Positions 20,205 to 32,455 of a stretch of 64,000 bases of DNA are shown here, piece after piece. The stretch is from Corylus avellana (Eukaryota; Streptophyta; Magnoliopsida; Fagales; Betulaceae), in contig NC_081545.1 of NCBI RefSeq assembly GCF_901000735.1, positions 21,352,100 through 21,416,099 of the forward strand, written 5' to 3'. Position numbers and translations under genes: made by a program. The notes under the pieces were generated by a model, which saw nothing but the letters and a program-made list of their open reading frames with translations, searched no databases and was not told the origin of the DNA. How positions within the stretch are numbered: position 1 is the first letter of the stretch; every line of letters starts with the position of its first letter.

Positions 20205-20737
20205 AGAAATGTTAGAAATAGAGAGCTTGATGTGGATGCTCTAAGGTACTCCTTAGCCTTAAACAAGCACTTACTTGAAATTAGCCCTAAAAACCCTAAA
20301 CCAACTTTCTGGCCGAACGTTCAGTGGGGAACCACCAAATGTTCGACCCTGTCTTTAGTGCAAACGTTTAGGAGGGGACCACGCCAAACGTTCGTTGACC
20401 AAAATTTGATCCACTGGTATTGACCAAACGTTCAATCTACAACCTTAAAACCACTATGCAATAGTACATTGAACATTCGACTATAGTATCAAATGTTCGG
20501 TAAGAGTCTGAAAAGCATTTTTAATCCATTATCCACCTCTGCAGCATGAGACATGCCCCTCACCCCTATAAATACCCCCATCTCGCCCCTCAGCCACCCT
20601 TAACCCCAAAAACCCTAGCCCTAAAGTGATAAGAGAGTTCTAGAGAGGAAGAAGGAGGATTTTAGGGAGATTTTTGCCATCTTCAAGGTAACCCTTGAAC
20701 CTTTACTGTGTTTTCATATTATCTTGTCATTTTATTT
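20205..20737 (+). repeat. Family A LTR fragment (A')
   Basis: Contains gaacgttc at 20314-20321 with further ACGTTC motifs to about 20500, then cccctataaatacccc (about 20569-20584). This is followed by aaccctagcc and a donor-like aaggtaacc at about 20686. The same sequence order occurs on the minus strand of 31440-31700, so this copy is transcribed rightward. The left end is undefined. Confidence 0.6.
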
Positions 20738-21410
20738 ATGTAATACCCCGATAAAACACAAGTTTTTAAAAGGCTAATAATTTATTACAAAGCAACTAAT
20801 ATTTTCTTAAAGCAAGATTTTATAACCCAATGCCCAAACCCCTTATGAGTAGCCAAACTCCTTGAGCCCATTTTAAGCAAAACCCTAGACACCCACTCCC
20901 TGACCGAACATATGCTAGGGGGACCACCCAAATGTACGCCCTTGACCTAGAGTGCGAGCATACACTAAGGGGACCACCACGAAAGTTCGTTGACCAGTCT
21001 TTGAGCACGAGGCTAATACCCAAACATACGCCTGAACCCATTTATCCATTGGGTAATAGTACGCGAACGTTCACCCTATAGACCCGAACGTTCGCTGACA
21101 ACTCTAAAAAGTAATTTTAACCCATTCTCTACCTTTTCAGAGAAGCGCACACCCTAAGCCCCTATATAAACTCTTCCCTTCGACTATCAGCCTCTCCTCA
21201 CACAAAGAAACCCTAACTCTAGAAGTGATGAGTGATTTTAGATGAGAAGAAGGAAGCCTTGGCGGAGTTTTACCATCATCAAGGTAATTTCTTGTTCATC
21301 CTCTCCTCACACCAAGAAACCCTAACCCTAGAAGTGAGGAGTGATTTTGGAGGAGAAGAAGGAAGCCTTGGTGGTGTTTTGCCATCATCAAGATAATTTC
21401 TTATTCATTC
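20738..21410 (+). repeat. Family A LTR, 5' part, with internal tandem duplication
   Basis: Starts TGTAATACCCCGATAAAAC and follows the reverse complement of 31988 downward (the 3' end of the solo LTR on the plus strand). ACGTTCG motifs lie at 21065-21094, a TATA-like cctatataaac near 21161, and a leader with aaccctaact. The leader is duplicated: 21191-21299 and 21300-21408 are near-identical 109 bp units, each containing an atcaag|gtaat-type donor site. Truncated by family B at 21411. Confidence 0.75.
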
Positions 21411-24106
21411 TGTAACATCCCGATATTTCTCTTCTTTTATCTTGTAAATAAATCGAGTGTTACGCTGAAATAATCTTACACAGTGGAAAATCTAAAATTT
21501 ATCAATACAAAACAATACTCTTAAAAATACTTTTCTTTATACAAAATAGCCACAATTATGCCGAACAATGCATTTATACAAATCTATCTGACTGTATTAT
21601 CTCTAGACAAATTTCACCAATTTAGAATCTCTGTACATCTCAAATATGAAGCTCTAATTACAACTGCATAATTACATTGACTTCCTATTCCTTCAAGCAC
21701 TACAAAAACTGTAAAGTAATGAGTCAATTGATTCACAATAATATAAATCATTTTTGAAGCAATTATATCAAAAGGCCAGACATTTAATATAACTACAAAG
21801 AGCTGTATTATTGAATATCAATATCACTCTCAGTAAGTAAGAATACTTACAGTGGATTACATGAATGGATCGTCAAAGGTAATTACTTGCTGAAACCATT
21901 CTGCTACAATTGATCATTACCCATAATTTTCTCAACGATTGACTTTCTCTCTCTGTCGCCCAAACTCTCTTTCTTCCCCCTCAGCTCTTTGTCTCAATCC
22001 TCCTTTCTCACTCTTGGTTTCTCTCATCTCTGAAAATTCTCTCTCTCCAGCTCTCTTTCTTTCTCACTTATACTCTATGATTATGCAATATGTTGAGCAG
22101 GGGAGAGGAATTAAATAGGCAAAATAAAGTAAGATGGAATGAAAGAAGAAGAAAGGAAAATCAAATAAAGTAAAGGTAGGTGTGTTGTTGGCAAGAGTGG
22201 GTTGGTGGAAATAAAAAAAGAAAGAAAGATGATCTAACTTAAATGGTAAAGAAGAAAGAATATGTGTGATTGAAGGGAAGAGAGAGAAAAATAAAGCAAA
22301 AGAGTGTTGGTAATGTCAAAAATGGACAAAGAAGAAAAGTGGACTAATTTAGGTACAAATTTTCTGAAATTTGACCCATCATAATCTATCTATGTCCTCA
22401 TTTAATCAGTCACCAAATATTATAATCATACTCCAAAATATATTAATTAATATTCAATTATCATATCTTTTAAATCACCCAATAAAACAATCAGATAAAA
22501 TCAATATCATATGATCTAATAAATTCCTCAAGAATAAATATCATTACCTAATCATCATCAAATAAATATATCTAAAATAAGACTTTTAAAATCTGGGGCG
22601 CTACAATCTTCCCTCCTTAAAGGAATTTCGTCCTCGAAATTAAAACCTATAAATTATCACCTATTTTCAAATTGAGCGACCCAGTTTAAAACAAATCGCA
22701 CTTAAACTATAACTTACCCAAGTTACTATATAACTTTAAAATTCAATCCGTTCATAGAATAAATACCATAACATGTTCCATACTCAGGCGATGTGAGACG
22801 CCACAAGCACTCTTCTTGGGCACCTGTGTCACTGTTGGCAATCCTCAGGAAATTTCTTCATTCTCGGCCCCTAAATTTTGGCCCTTATACATTTCATTGT
22901 GTCTTAACTGACACCCTTATAATATAGCCCACTTTTGGCATCACCAACGTATGTCCACTAGCGGCCCTCATAGGCTTGTGCACGCTCCCACCATCTCAGG
23001 CTAGGCAATGCTTTGATACCATTTGTAACATCTCGATATTTCTCTTCTTTTATCTTGTAAATAAATCGAGTGCTACGCTGAAATAATCTTATACAGCAGA
23101 AAATCTAAAATTTATCAATACAAAACAATACTCTTAAAAATACTTTTCTTTGTACAAAATTCCCACAATTATGCCGAACAGGGCATTTATACAAATCTAT
23201 CTGACTGTATTATCTCTACACAAATTTCACCAATTTAGAATCTCTCTACATCTCAAATATGAAGCTCCAATCACAACTACATAGTTACCTTGACTTCCCA
23301 TTCCTGCAAGCATTACAAAAACTGTAAAGTAATGAGTCAATTGATTCACAATAATATAAATCATTGTTGAAGCAACTATATCAAAAGGCTAGACATTTAA
23401 TAAAACTACAAAGATCTATATTATTGAATATCAATATCACTCTCAGTAAGTAAGAATACTTACAGTGAATTACATGAATAGATCGACAAAGGTAATTACT
23501 TGTTGAAACTATTTTGCTGCAATTGATCATTACCCATAACTTTCTCAATGACTGACTTTCTCTTTCTCTCGCCCAAGCTCTCTTTCTTCCTCCTCAGCTC
23601 TCTGTCTCAATCCTCCCTTCTCATCTCTGCAAATTCTCTCTCTCCAGCTCTCTTTCTTTCTCACTTATACTCTGTGATTATGCAATATGTTGAGCATGGG
23701 AGAGGAATTAAATAGGCAAAATAAAGTAAGATGGAATGAAAGAAGAAGAAATGAAAATTAAATAAAGGAAAGGTAGGTGTGTTGTTGGCAAGAGTGGGTT
23801 GGTGGAAATAAAGAAAAGAAAGATGATATAACTTAAATGGTAAAGAAGAAAGAATATGTGTGATTGAAGGAAAGAGAGATAAAAATAAAGGAAAAGAGTG
23901 TTAGTAATGTCAAAAATGGACAAAGAAGAAAAGTGGACTAATTTGGGTACAGATTTTTCGAAATCTGACCCATCATAATCTGTCTAATGTCCTCATTTAC
24001 TCAGTTACCAAATATTATAATCATACTCCAAAATATATTAATCAATCTTCAATTATCATATCTCTTAAATCACCCAATAAAACAATCAGATAAAATCAAT
24101 ATCATA
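21411..24106 (-). mobile_element. Family B LTR element with a 417 bp interior, right LTR truncated
   Basis: The left copy of the LTR (21411-22606, 1196 bp) runs TGTAACATCC...GGCGCTACA. The right copy (23024 to about 24106) lacks its last roughly 120 bp. Next to the right LTR is the complement of TGGTATCAAAGC (23010-23021), a tRNA-Met-like PBS. Next to the left LTR, on the minus strand, is AAGGAGGGAAGAT, a polypurine tract. The element is therefore minus-strand, with a 22607-23023 interior that has no coding frame. LTRs this long around so short an interior mark a non-autonomous or internally deleted element. A matching solo LTR is at 27075-28262. Confidence 0.88.
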
Positions 24107-24480
24107 TGCGTGTGGATGTGATATATGGGTCTTGGATCCAATGATTATTTCGTGACCAGCACAGCCTTAAGTGGCAGGCCACTATAGAATGTACATTATT
24201 AGTAGTGTGGGCCACCCGAGATCAGACTCGGTCGAGCTACTAGTATATGGATGGTAATATACAATGGTTGGGGCATCGACATTATATTACAGGTCTCTCA
24301 GGATAGTGCTAACCCTGCTAAGAAGGAGTAATATATTGAGTAGACCATACATGATAGTTATGATCTAATAAAACATTAATTTTCTGTATTAAAACTCTTA
24401 GGTGATTGCTGCTAGAAGTACACCTCTTATTTCTACAAAACAATATTTTTATGGTGTATTAACAGAGACAACACCACATT
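24107..24480 (+). repeat. Remainder of the interrupted family A LTR
   Basis: Reverse complement of the 30380-30760 block of the solo LTR (shared: cagcctgtaatac-type segment, gtgtgggccacccgagatcaga, ttaggtgattgctgctag). The portion between the 21410 leader and this block, present in the solo LTR, is missing here. Together with the lost end of B's right LTR this points to a deletion across the B/A junction. Confidence 0.7.
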
Positions 24481-24489
24481 TTTAAACTC

Positions 24490-25550
24490 TTGTCAAACTA
24501 CACATTTATTTTTGCACATTAATAACTGGCTAATGTCGTACCCAACTATAAGTTTACTAGTAATTGAATAAGCAAGGCTCAAGGCAAATAAAGAAAAGAA
24601 GTTCCAATTCCTTTTCTCAAAGCGAGCAAGGGCTTGCACAGTAAGAAAGATAGGTTTAGTCAAGCCGAGAAAGAGTCTCAAGTACGGTTTTGGAAAGTGA
24701 GTACGAGAAAGAAAATATCCATTTCTACATCAAGGAGAGAATAAGCCCTGATCTTCCATTTCATCAGAAAGGATCAATGCAAGTTGTAGTTCTGTAACTC
24801 AATGAAAGTTGTAGTTCGTTCTATAAGCATTGGAGTCGTGCCTGAATCCTTTGAAGCTAATTTTTCAGGAATTTTAGACCAAGCTTCTGATAAACTTTGA
24901 TTTTCAGCTAGCCCAGCACCAACTCTTCGATATATTTCTTGCTAGAAGTATCCCTGATCCCATTGATAACAAGTGGGACCAAATAATTCAATCGGGATAG
25001 TTGCTGAACCATACCACATAGTTCCAGCAACAACAAAAGCGGCAAAAAAAACAGCAGCGATACTACTGGAAATGGCGGTTTCAATATTTCCCATACGTAA
25101 AAGTAGAGTTAAGGCATTAGGCCCCCACTCCCAAAACATAAACTAAAGACTATTTGACCTCTACCACGAGATCAACGGACTATACTGATGCATGGACCAC
25201 AGGAGAGCTTTGACCCACCCGGGTTAAACATCAATAGACTAAAAGCCCTGTCTCTCTTCGTAGCATCAATCATTCATGGATAAATTGCTGGCTCTCACGA
25301 AATCTGTATCTCCAAGTGGCTTTCGTTGGTCTTAGGTTTTCTAGTTATGCAGTTGATGATCGGATATGAAAGAACTAATCTACCTTCTATAAATATAAAG
25401 TTACTGCTTTCCTCTTATGAGGACTCACAGCTTGAGTAAGTAGGTAACCTAAGTCCAGTTTGATCTAAGGGAAGCAGTCCCAAGTCAGTAGCGAGTACAC
25501 CACTAAGCTTTTAAACTTATGCGGTCATTACATCTTGTAGGAATCCTCTT
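24490..25550. other. Organelle-like insertion containing a plastid psbB piece
   Basis: The psbB fragment (24858-25103) is the only part I can name. Its flanks have the more GC-even composition and phrasing I associate with plant mitochondrial DNA, and abut LTR debris on both sides. It could be a NUPT or a mitochondrial-plastid segment moved to the nucleus. Boundaries are approximate. Confidence 0.5.
24858..25103 (-). pseudogene. psbB: psbB (CP47) fragment of plastid origin
   Basis: Minus-strand translation reads [20 protein letters not shown], then [20 protein letters not shown], then a stop codon where CP47 has Gln (GYF-stop-QEIYRR position). It resumes in frame with [20 protein letters not shown]. 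In chloroplasts CP47 is a core antenna protein of photosystem II in the thylakoid. Only about 80 of its roughly 508 codons are here, and it is not functional. The substitutions (for example TT to TI, R to C) and the stop show that it is not recent. Confidence 0.85.
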
Positions 25551-25552
25551 TC

Positions 25553-25855
25553 TTGGAAGGGGAGAGTGGCGAGGTTGCCACTTCGTCTTTATTTAAGACA
25601 GAGATCTTCATATTGTTATCAGGTTTGATCAAGTTATTTTTATTTCTATTAATTGCTTCATGTCTATGTTCGAGGATAATGTATGCTTCCTTTATGGTTA
25701 TTAGATTTCTCAGATTTATTTCACCTCCCTATGCAATTACTCTAATTATGCTTAGAGGGGCGGTTCCCCAGTTAGCTATCAGTTAGTTATATTGAGGTAA
25801 TTACCAGTAACCCTACTAGACTGGTAAAGGCCATATTTAGGGGTGTTACAAAAGG
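25553..25855 (+). repeat. LTR end fragment of a family A relative
   Basis: Matches the reverse complement of 26195-26340 in order: ttctcagatttattt, cctccctatgcaatta, agaggggcggttcccc, aaccctactagactggtaaa, and a terminal gtgttaca. It is a degenerate copy of the LTR's first 300 bp in opposite orientation. There is no coding capacity. Confidence 0.65.
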
Positions 25856-26189
25856 CTTTCAAGAAAAATGGTTTTAACCTACCCACTAACAACAAATTGC
25901 CTTTGTGTTTCCCTGAATTTAGGAAACAAAACTATCTTGTGCTTCTCTATCTAATTACACTTCACAATGGCTTCCCTTATTTTTGCATATAGCATTAAAA
26001 TATTATTTCTATATAAAATATAAGTTCCTTACTTACACTCACATTTTTTTAACAAAATTTCAACACAATCCTCGATGAATGGCAAAAAAAAAGAAAAAAA
26101 AAATTAAAAGAAGAGAGAGGAAAGAGAAATATTTAGTGTTAAAATATAAATAAAAAAGCTATAGGGAAACAAAAGTGGGATCATGAACC
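25856..26189. other. AT-rich unassigned DNA
   Basis: Short poly-A-rich tract at 26083-26110; nothing else recognisable. The last base group leads into the ACTAC duplication of the next element. Confidence 0.45.
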
Positions 26190-26645
26190 ACTACTGTAAT
26201 GCTCTCAAAAACTGGCCTTGCCCAGCCTGGTAGGGTTATTGCAATTACCACAATTTAACCAACCGATGGTTAAATGTGGAACTGCCCCTCTAGCATCATC
26301 GGAGTTAATGCATAGGAAGGTAAAATAAATCTGAGAAGTCTATAGTCATTATAAGTACAAGTATAATCTTCAAATAAAGAGACATGGAGCAACTAACAAT
26401 AATATAAGGCAAATTTGATAACAACATGAAGATCTTTTTTTTTTTTTTGATAAGTAATAAGAAGTTTTATTAAAAGCATAAGGCGCCTCTACACACATTG
26501 GAAGCATACAAGCGGAAATGCCTAACTAGAAAAAGAAAAGAGAAAGCCAAAGCTCACCCACAAAAGGACCCCAACAAACCCACCCAAAACCCTCAAGAAA
26601 CAAATACCCAAAGAATCCCTAAGCCCTCAAAACCCACACGAATCG

Positions 26646-29600
26646 TTACTTCACAATAGTCTTGCCCTTCCTTCTCCGAGGAGACGCGCTAGCAATGCCG
26701 TAATTAATAGAGCTTTCTAAATTTAACAGCTCTCTCTTGCCCTTAGCTCTAGGCTGCGCAACCTTAATTTTCCAAAGGAAATTCTCTTTCACCTCATTCA
26801 GCAACACCAACTTCTGATCATCCTCTTCACCGCCATCCAGCCCCTGATTAGGAGGATCGGGGGATGGCTTCCCATTGCGTGCTACCTTATTTGCCCGACA
26901 AAAGTCCTCCTCCATGACCTTCAAGCTCGCCATGTGCGGATCATCGTCCTTTAAACCTGCCCTTATCCACTCAATCAGCCACTTTTGGGGCTTGGTCAAA
27001 CCATTTTCAACAGTTATGGTGTCAGAAATGCCTTTGGTCCTAAGTTGAGCAACCTCTACTTCCGGAACAAAGTTTGTAGCGCCCCAGATTTTAAAAGTAT
27101 TATTTTAGAGATATTTATTTGATGATGATGATTAAGTAATGATATTTATTCTTGAGGAATTTATTAGATCATATGATATTGATTTTATCTGGTTATTTTA
27201 TTTGGTGATTTAAGAGATATGATAATTGAAGACTGATTAATATATTTTGGAGTATGATTATAATATTTGGTGATTGATTAAGTGAGGACATTAGACAGAT
27301 TATGATGGGTCAGATTTTGGAAAATATGTACCAAAATTAGTCCACTTTTCTTCTTTGTCCATTTTTGACATTACCAACACTCTTTTCCTTTATTTTTCTC
27401 TCTCTTCCCTTCAATCATGCATATTCTTTCTTCTTTACCTTTTAAGTTATTCATTTTTCTTTTCTTTACTTCCACCAACCCACTCTTGCCGACAACACAC
27501 CTACTTTTCCTTTATTTAATTTTTCCTTCTTCTTTCTTCATTCCATCTTACTTTATTTTGCCTATTTAATTCCTCTCCCCTACTCAACATATTGCATAAT
27601 CATAGAATATACGTGAGAAAGAGAGAGAGCTGGAGAGAGAGAATTTTTAGAGATGAGGGAAACCAAGAGTGAGAAGGGAGGATTGAGAGCTGAGGAAGAA
27701 GAAAAAGAGTTTGGGCGACAGAGAGAGAAAGTCAGCCATTGAGAAAGTTATGGGTAATGTTCAATTGCAGCAGAATGGTTTCAACAAGTAATTACCTTTG
27801 ACGATCCATTCATGTAATTCACTGTAAGTATTCTTACTTACTGAGAGTGATATTGATATTCAATAATACAGATCTTTGTAGTTTTATTAAATATCTGTCC
27901 TTTTGATATAATTACTTAGACAATGATTTATATTATCGTGAATTAATTGACTCATTACTTTACAGTTTTTGTAGTGCTTGCAGGAATGGAAAGTCAAGGT
28001 AATTATGCAGTTGTGATTAGAGCTTCATATTTGAGATGTACAGAGATTCTAAGTTGGTGGAGTTTGTCTAGAGTTTATAGAGTCAGATAGATTTGTATAA
28101 ATGCCTTGTTTGGCATAATTGTGAGTATTTTGTATAAAGAAAAGTATTTTAAGAGTATTATTTTGTATTGATAAATTTTAGATTTTTCGCTGTGTAAGAT
28201 TATTTCAGCGTAACACTCGATTTATTTACAAGATAAAAGAAAAGAAATATCGAGATGTTACAAAGTTCCCCTTCTCCATTGGACTTATGCCCCTCATCGG
28301 ATTAGTGTTCTTAGGAACAAACTTCCCTTGAGCATTGTAAGTAGCAAAGCCAGCGAACTCAATGACTGGGTCAGAATGATATTGCGCCAGCGGAGCACTA
28401 AGGGATTCCATTGTCTCAAGAAGAAGATAATCATTCACCCGGCTTCCTCGTTCTTTCTTAGCTCTCCGATAGTAGCATAACATCTGCTTGTTCAGAACTA
28501 TGGGAGTCCCATTTTCCGATAACCCAGAAATTGAGTGTAATCTATCTCCCAAAGCTAGCGCCTCTAACGAATGGGCAGCCATGGGTATCAAAGAAAAAGA
28601 ATGAGAAGGGACAGAAGTTTTCGCTAAATGAACCTGTTCATTCCAGTAGTCTTTGGAAACTCTAACGCCGACAAGGAATTCGAACCGGGAACCATACAGC
28701 GACTAGAATCAGGAGGTTGAACCAAAGCAGAAGCTGGTTCCGATCTAGATTCTGAACCAACAAGGGTCGACGAGGACACTTCATTCACCTTAGTCAGAGG
28801 AGGAGCCACAGATTTAGACCCAAAAAACCCCCGCCAAAGCATACTTTTTGCCGGAGAGGGTTTCCAATCGGTCTTAACGGAGGCTTCCCCCATCGCTGGG
28901 GAAACAGAATCCACCACAACCTCCATTTACCCTGGGTCCGCACTCGCCATGCTTTGAGAACCCGCCGGAAAAGCAAACCCAGGTTCGGAAGGCATCGACG
29001 CAACAGACCTAGGAAGAACCTCTGAAGATGAAGGAATCGCCGGAGAAGACACCGAAGTTGCAGACCTAGAACCCATCGGCGCTGCAAACCCAAAAACCAA
29101 CACAGGAGAACTCGCCGGCACAGACTTAACAATCTAATCCGAAGGAGACCTAGATGGCGGCTCCAAATCCCCTGAAAAAGGCTCCGGGTGGGCTGACCCA
29201 AGACCCGCAACAGAACTTGACAGCCCAGCGCAAGGCTTCGCACGAGGCCAAGAAGCGGATTTGCGACCAGCCCTCAACCTAAATCCAATAAGAAGTTTGG
29301 GCTTTAGGCCCATCCTAGAACAAACCTGGTCCAGGCCCGACCCAAGCCTCTCAAGAAGCTTCTTCCAGAGATGAGAAACCCTAGCGCCCTTCGTCCAAGG
29401 AAAGTCGCCACCCCCAAGACCAGATCGCCCACCGTCGCATATTGGACTAGACCGACCACCTCTGCCCTTCTCAAACTCAAAACAATTCACCGGCGAACTC
29501 GCCTCCCCACCGCTAATCGGCTCGGACCAAGACGCTGCAGGGAACATGTCCAAATGGCAGTCAGATAGCGGCTGCTGTTTTGAACAACCCGACTTCGAGG

Positions 29601-30048
29601 ATGCCACAGCTGCGAAGGAACGATCTGAACACAAGACACCTCCCTCGGCGTAAACATCATAGACCGAGAGCCACTCCTTTGCTGCAAGGAAAACCAAGAT
29701 CTTCCGCAACTCACCCACGATGCAACGCCAACCCCCTCCTTCACGACCCTCAAGGAAACAAATCCCTCCTCTCCGAACACCCTCAGCAAATACAACGACC
29801 ACTAAGAAACGGCCCGCCTTATTGAAACCCTTATGGACCTTCAAGTCCTTCCCCTTCTCCCTATAGGATTTGGGGAACTCCTCCTTCCCTGGAGATCGTA
29901 ATGCCGCTTCCACCGCGTCCGCCAGCCAATCCGAGCACTGGGGACTCAAATCTAAAGATCCAACGAACCCTTTTCTTCTTTCCTCCAAACGCAGCTTTGA
30001 CTTACCTGCGTTCGCAGAAAATGAGAACGATTTAGCTTCTACAGAAAA
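26646..30048 (-). pseudogene. LINE ORF1-like coding region, broken by frame changes and a solo LTR
   Basis: From 30048 down to 29134 an open frame (285-300 residues) contains VEAKSFSFSANAGKSKLRLE, SYREKGKDLKVHKGFNKAGR and WRCIVGELRKIL. I recognise this arrangement from ORF1-like proteins of plant LINE-type repeats. Pro/Ser-rich shorter frames follow (29121-28624). The last coding part (28591-28268) continues across the 27075-28262 LTR in the same sense, GNF|VPEVEVAQLRTKG, to ...RRRKGKTIVK and a stop at 26646. Stops and shifts between blocks mean no intact protein. Function in the family: RNA binding during retroposition (inference). Confidence 0.65.
27075..28262 (+). mobile_element. Family B solo LTR (1188 bp)
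   Basis: TGTAGCGCCCC...GATGTTACA, opposite in orientation to the LTRs at 21411-24106. A perfect 5 bp duplication AAGTT flanks it (27070-27074 and 28263-28267). No interior, PBS or purine tract is left, so it is a solo LTR. It interrupts the ORF1-like gene and is the youngest layer of this nest. Confidence 0.93.
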
Positions 30049-31993
30049 TCATCGCTCCATCCAAACCAAACCAAGCGCATCCTACAGCTTCAAGAACAGA
30101 CTAGCGGAAACGTGCCTGCACGCGCCTCCGTTGATTCAGAACATGCTTGCTCTAGAGAGAGAGAGAGAGAACATTCAATAAGAATAAATTAATTGCAGCA
30201 TGAAGATCTTAAAATAAATTCTGTAGTGGCAACCATTCCACTCTTGGATTCTAGGAACAAGCTCCCTATAAGAGTAATAACCGCGTAAGTCTAACGACTT
30301 AGTAAGTAAACCTCACAATCGGGTATGATATGAGATCATTATTATTAAATAGAAGTGAACGTGCAGTTTTGGTAAACATTAAAGGGAGGTGATGTCTCTA
30401 TTAATATATCATAAAAGTATTGTTTGACTAATAAAAGAGTGGTGTACTCCCAGCGGCAATCGTCTAAGTATATTAATGCAGAAAACTAATGCTTATAGGT
30501 CATAACTATCATATATGGTCTATCCGAGATATTACCCCTTCTCAGCAGGGTTGGCGCTACCCCGAAGGACCTGTAATACAATGTTAGTGCCTCGACCATT
30601 GTACGCTACCATCCATAGCACTAGCAGCCCAACCAAGTCAGACCTCGGGTAGCCTACGCTACTAATGATGTACGTCATGTAGTGACCAACCATCAGGCAA
30701 TGATTTCTCCGATCATGATTAACCATTGGATCCAAGGCCCATATAACACACACACACATTTGACCATAGAATAAAGTCTATATAATAAGCCCATGACCAT
30801 TATACTGCACGTACCAGTGTACCATAACATGTGATGCATCTTATCAACCAATTATTAAAGCAGTTAACAAGTTATTACAAAAATGTAGACGTACTCATAT
30901 CATACTCGTGGTCAGTCAACTGACATATCCCACGTTTTTAAGGAAATTGTTCGTAAGTGTTTACTTACCTTGCACACTCGCTTGAGTCTTCCGACATCAC
31001 AAAACTCTACTATAACGAAATATGACATATCGTTATGCACAGCACTAGAGAAGACCTACGAGTTATGGCACTGAAGTCTTATCTAACAAAAAGGGTCGTT
31101 GAACCTTAATATTGCACATTTGGAGCTAAGGGACAAAGGCCTTGCTTCTTAGTCGAACGTTCAGCCTCGAGGGCGTACATTTGGCTAGTGAGTTAGGTGT
31201 TTAGGCCAAAAGCTCAAAACTATGTTTTGAGGCTTCTATCCAATCTAAGAGTTGATATATCTCATCCTAGGCTACTAAGTAGGCACATGCATAGTACGTA
31301 ACACGTTATCATGTAACTCAAAGCAATGGAAGAAGGATTTAAGGCTCTTTCAAAACACACTTATCTGTTATAAAGAAATGGGTGTGAGGGTTTGTCAAAA
31401 TATCTTCAAACATGAAATACCAGTAACAACATTAAAAGGAGATTATGGAATGGATAAGGGGATTACCTTAGAAGATGGCAAGAGCACTAAGCTTTCTTCT
31501 TCTCTCTCTCCAAGTTACTTCTCACACTAGTGTTAGGGTTTCTCTAGGTTAGGAGAGGCTAAGGGTCGAAGGCAGGGTTTATATAAGAGCCTGGGGAGTG
31601 CCTTGCTCTGTAAAAGTGGAGAATGGGTTAAAACTGCTTTTCAAGGTGTCAGCGAACGTTCGAGTACTAGTACACATTGAATAAAAATGTTTAAGCGTAC
31701 ATTCTAGGGTATTGCCCATTGGACCAAGGATTGGTCAACATACGTTCAGGTGGTGCCCTAGCGTACGTTCTCACTAAGGGCCAGGTGCGTACATTCGAGT
31801 GGTCCCCTTGGTGTACGTTCAGTTAGAAAGGGGTGAGACTTGGGTTTTGCGTCAAAAGGCTTCAGGAGTTGGATTACACATAAGGGCTTAGGTCTCTTTG
31901 TTTTAAAACTATGTTTTATGAAATTATTAACTGTGTTCGTAGTTAGTCATTAACCTTTTAAAACGGATGTTTTTATTGAGGTATTACAACTAC

Positions 31994-32455
31994 AATTTCA
32001 AAGAAATTGCAGATTCTCAAATTATGTAAATTAAGGCTATTTACTGCATTGAGCGGCTTGAAAATGTTACCTATTAAAAATGTGACATGTTACCAATCCA
32101 ACCAATAAAAAAATTTCATCCTAGAATGTTTTTTCTTCACTTTTGAAGAGACATTTCTTTAAAAATGAAAAGACAATTTTTTGCTCAAAACTTAGGGAAG
32201 CAATACAAAAGCTGTTGCATGTGACTTGTTGTGTTTTTATTGATTTTTCCTATATTTAAGGAAGGGAAGAGATTATAAAAAAGTTACTGCTAGTGCTCTG
32301 AATTGAGTGATTCCGCTCACTCATTTTGTTTCTCCCCTTTTTTCATGCAACAAGGAAGCGAGTTAGGAGGTTAGAGACCCTAGTAAAGGGGATCATGGTT
32401 AGTGCATTTTATTTTTTTAATTGTAAGTGTCCGGAGGCACAAAGAACATTTTGAA

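Larger units (their letters stand above)
26437..30198 (-). mobile_element. ORF1-only LINE-like retroelement, interrupted by a solo LTR
   Basis: Minus-strand element ending in poly(A) (plus-strand T run from about 26437) just after the tail ttattacttatcaaaa. Exact 12 bp target duplications, CATGAAGATCTT, are at 26425-26436 and 30199-30210. Without the inserted LTR it is about 2.57 kb. It carries gag/ORF1-like coding sequence followed by a roughly 200 bp 3' UTR, and no endonuclease or reverse transcriptase. The same tail (TTGATAAGTAA on the plus strand) appears on many other fragments here, so it belongs to an active LINE group whose enzyme was probably supplied by full copies. Confidence 0.85.
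26195..31988 (-). mobile_element. Family A solo LTR (2.0 kb) split by a nested LINE
   Basis: TGTAATGCTC at 26195 and GGTATTACA at 31988 are the two ends, and a perfect 5 bp duplication ACTAC flanks them (26190-26194 and 31989-31993). Removing the LINE leaves 242 + 1778 bp = about 2.02 kb without coding sequence, PBS or polypurine tract. It is therefore a solo LTR left by LTR-LTR recombination. The right part has a minus-strand promoter-like arrangement: an ACGTTC motif array (31150-31830), TATA-like tatataaac (complement near 31580), and a leader with a donor-like site near 31460. Confidence 0.9.

Noticed and set aside
29371..30181. Plus-strand frames over the LINE region
   Set aside because: They are antisense shadows of the minus-strand ORF1-like sequence.
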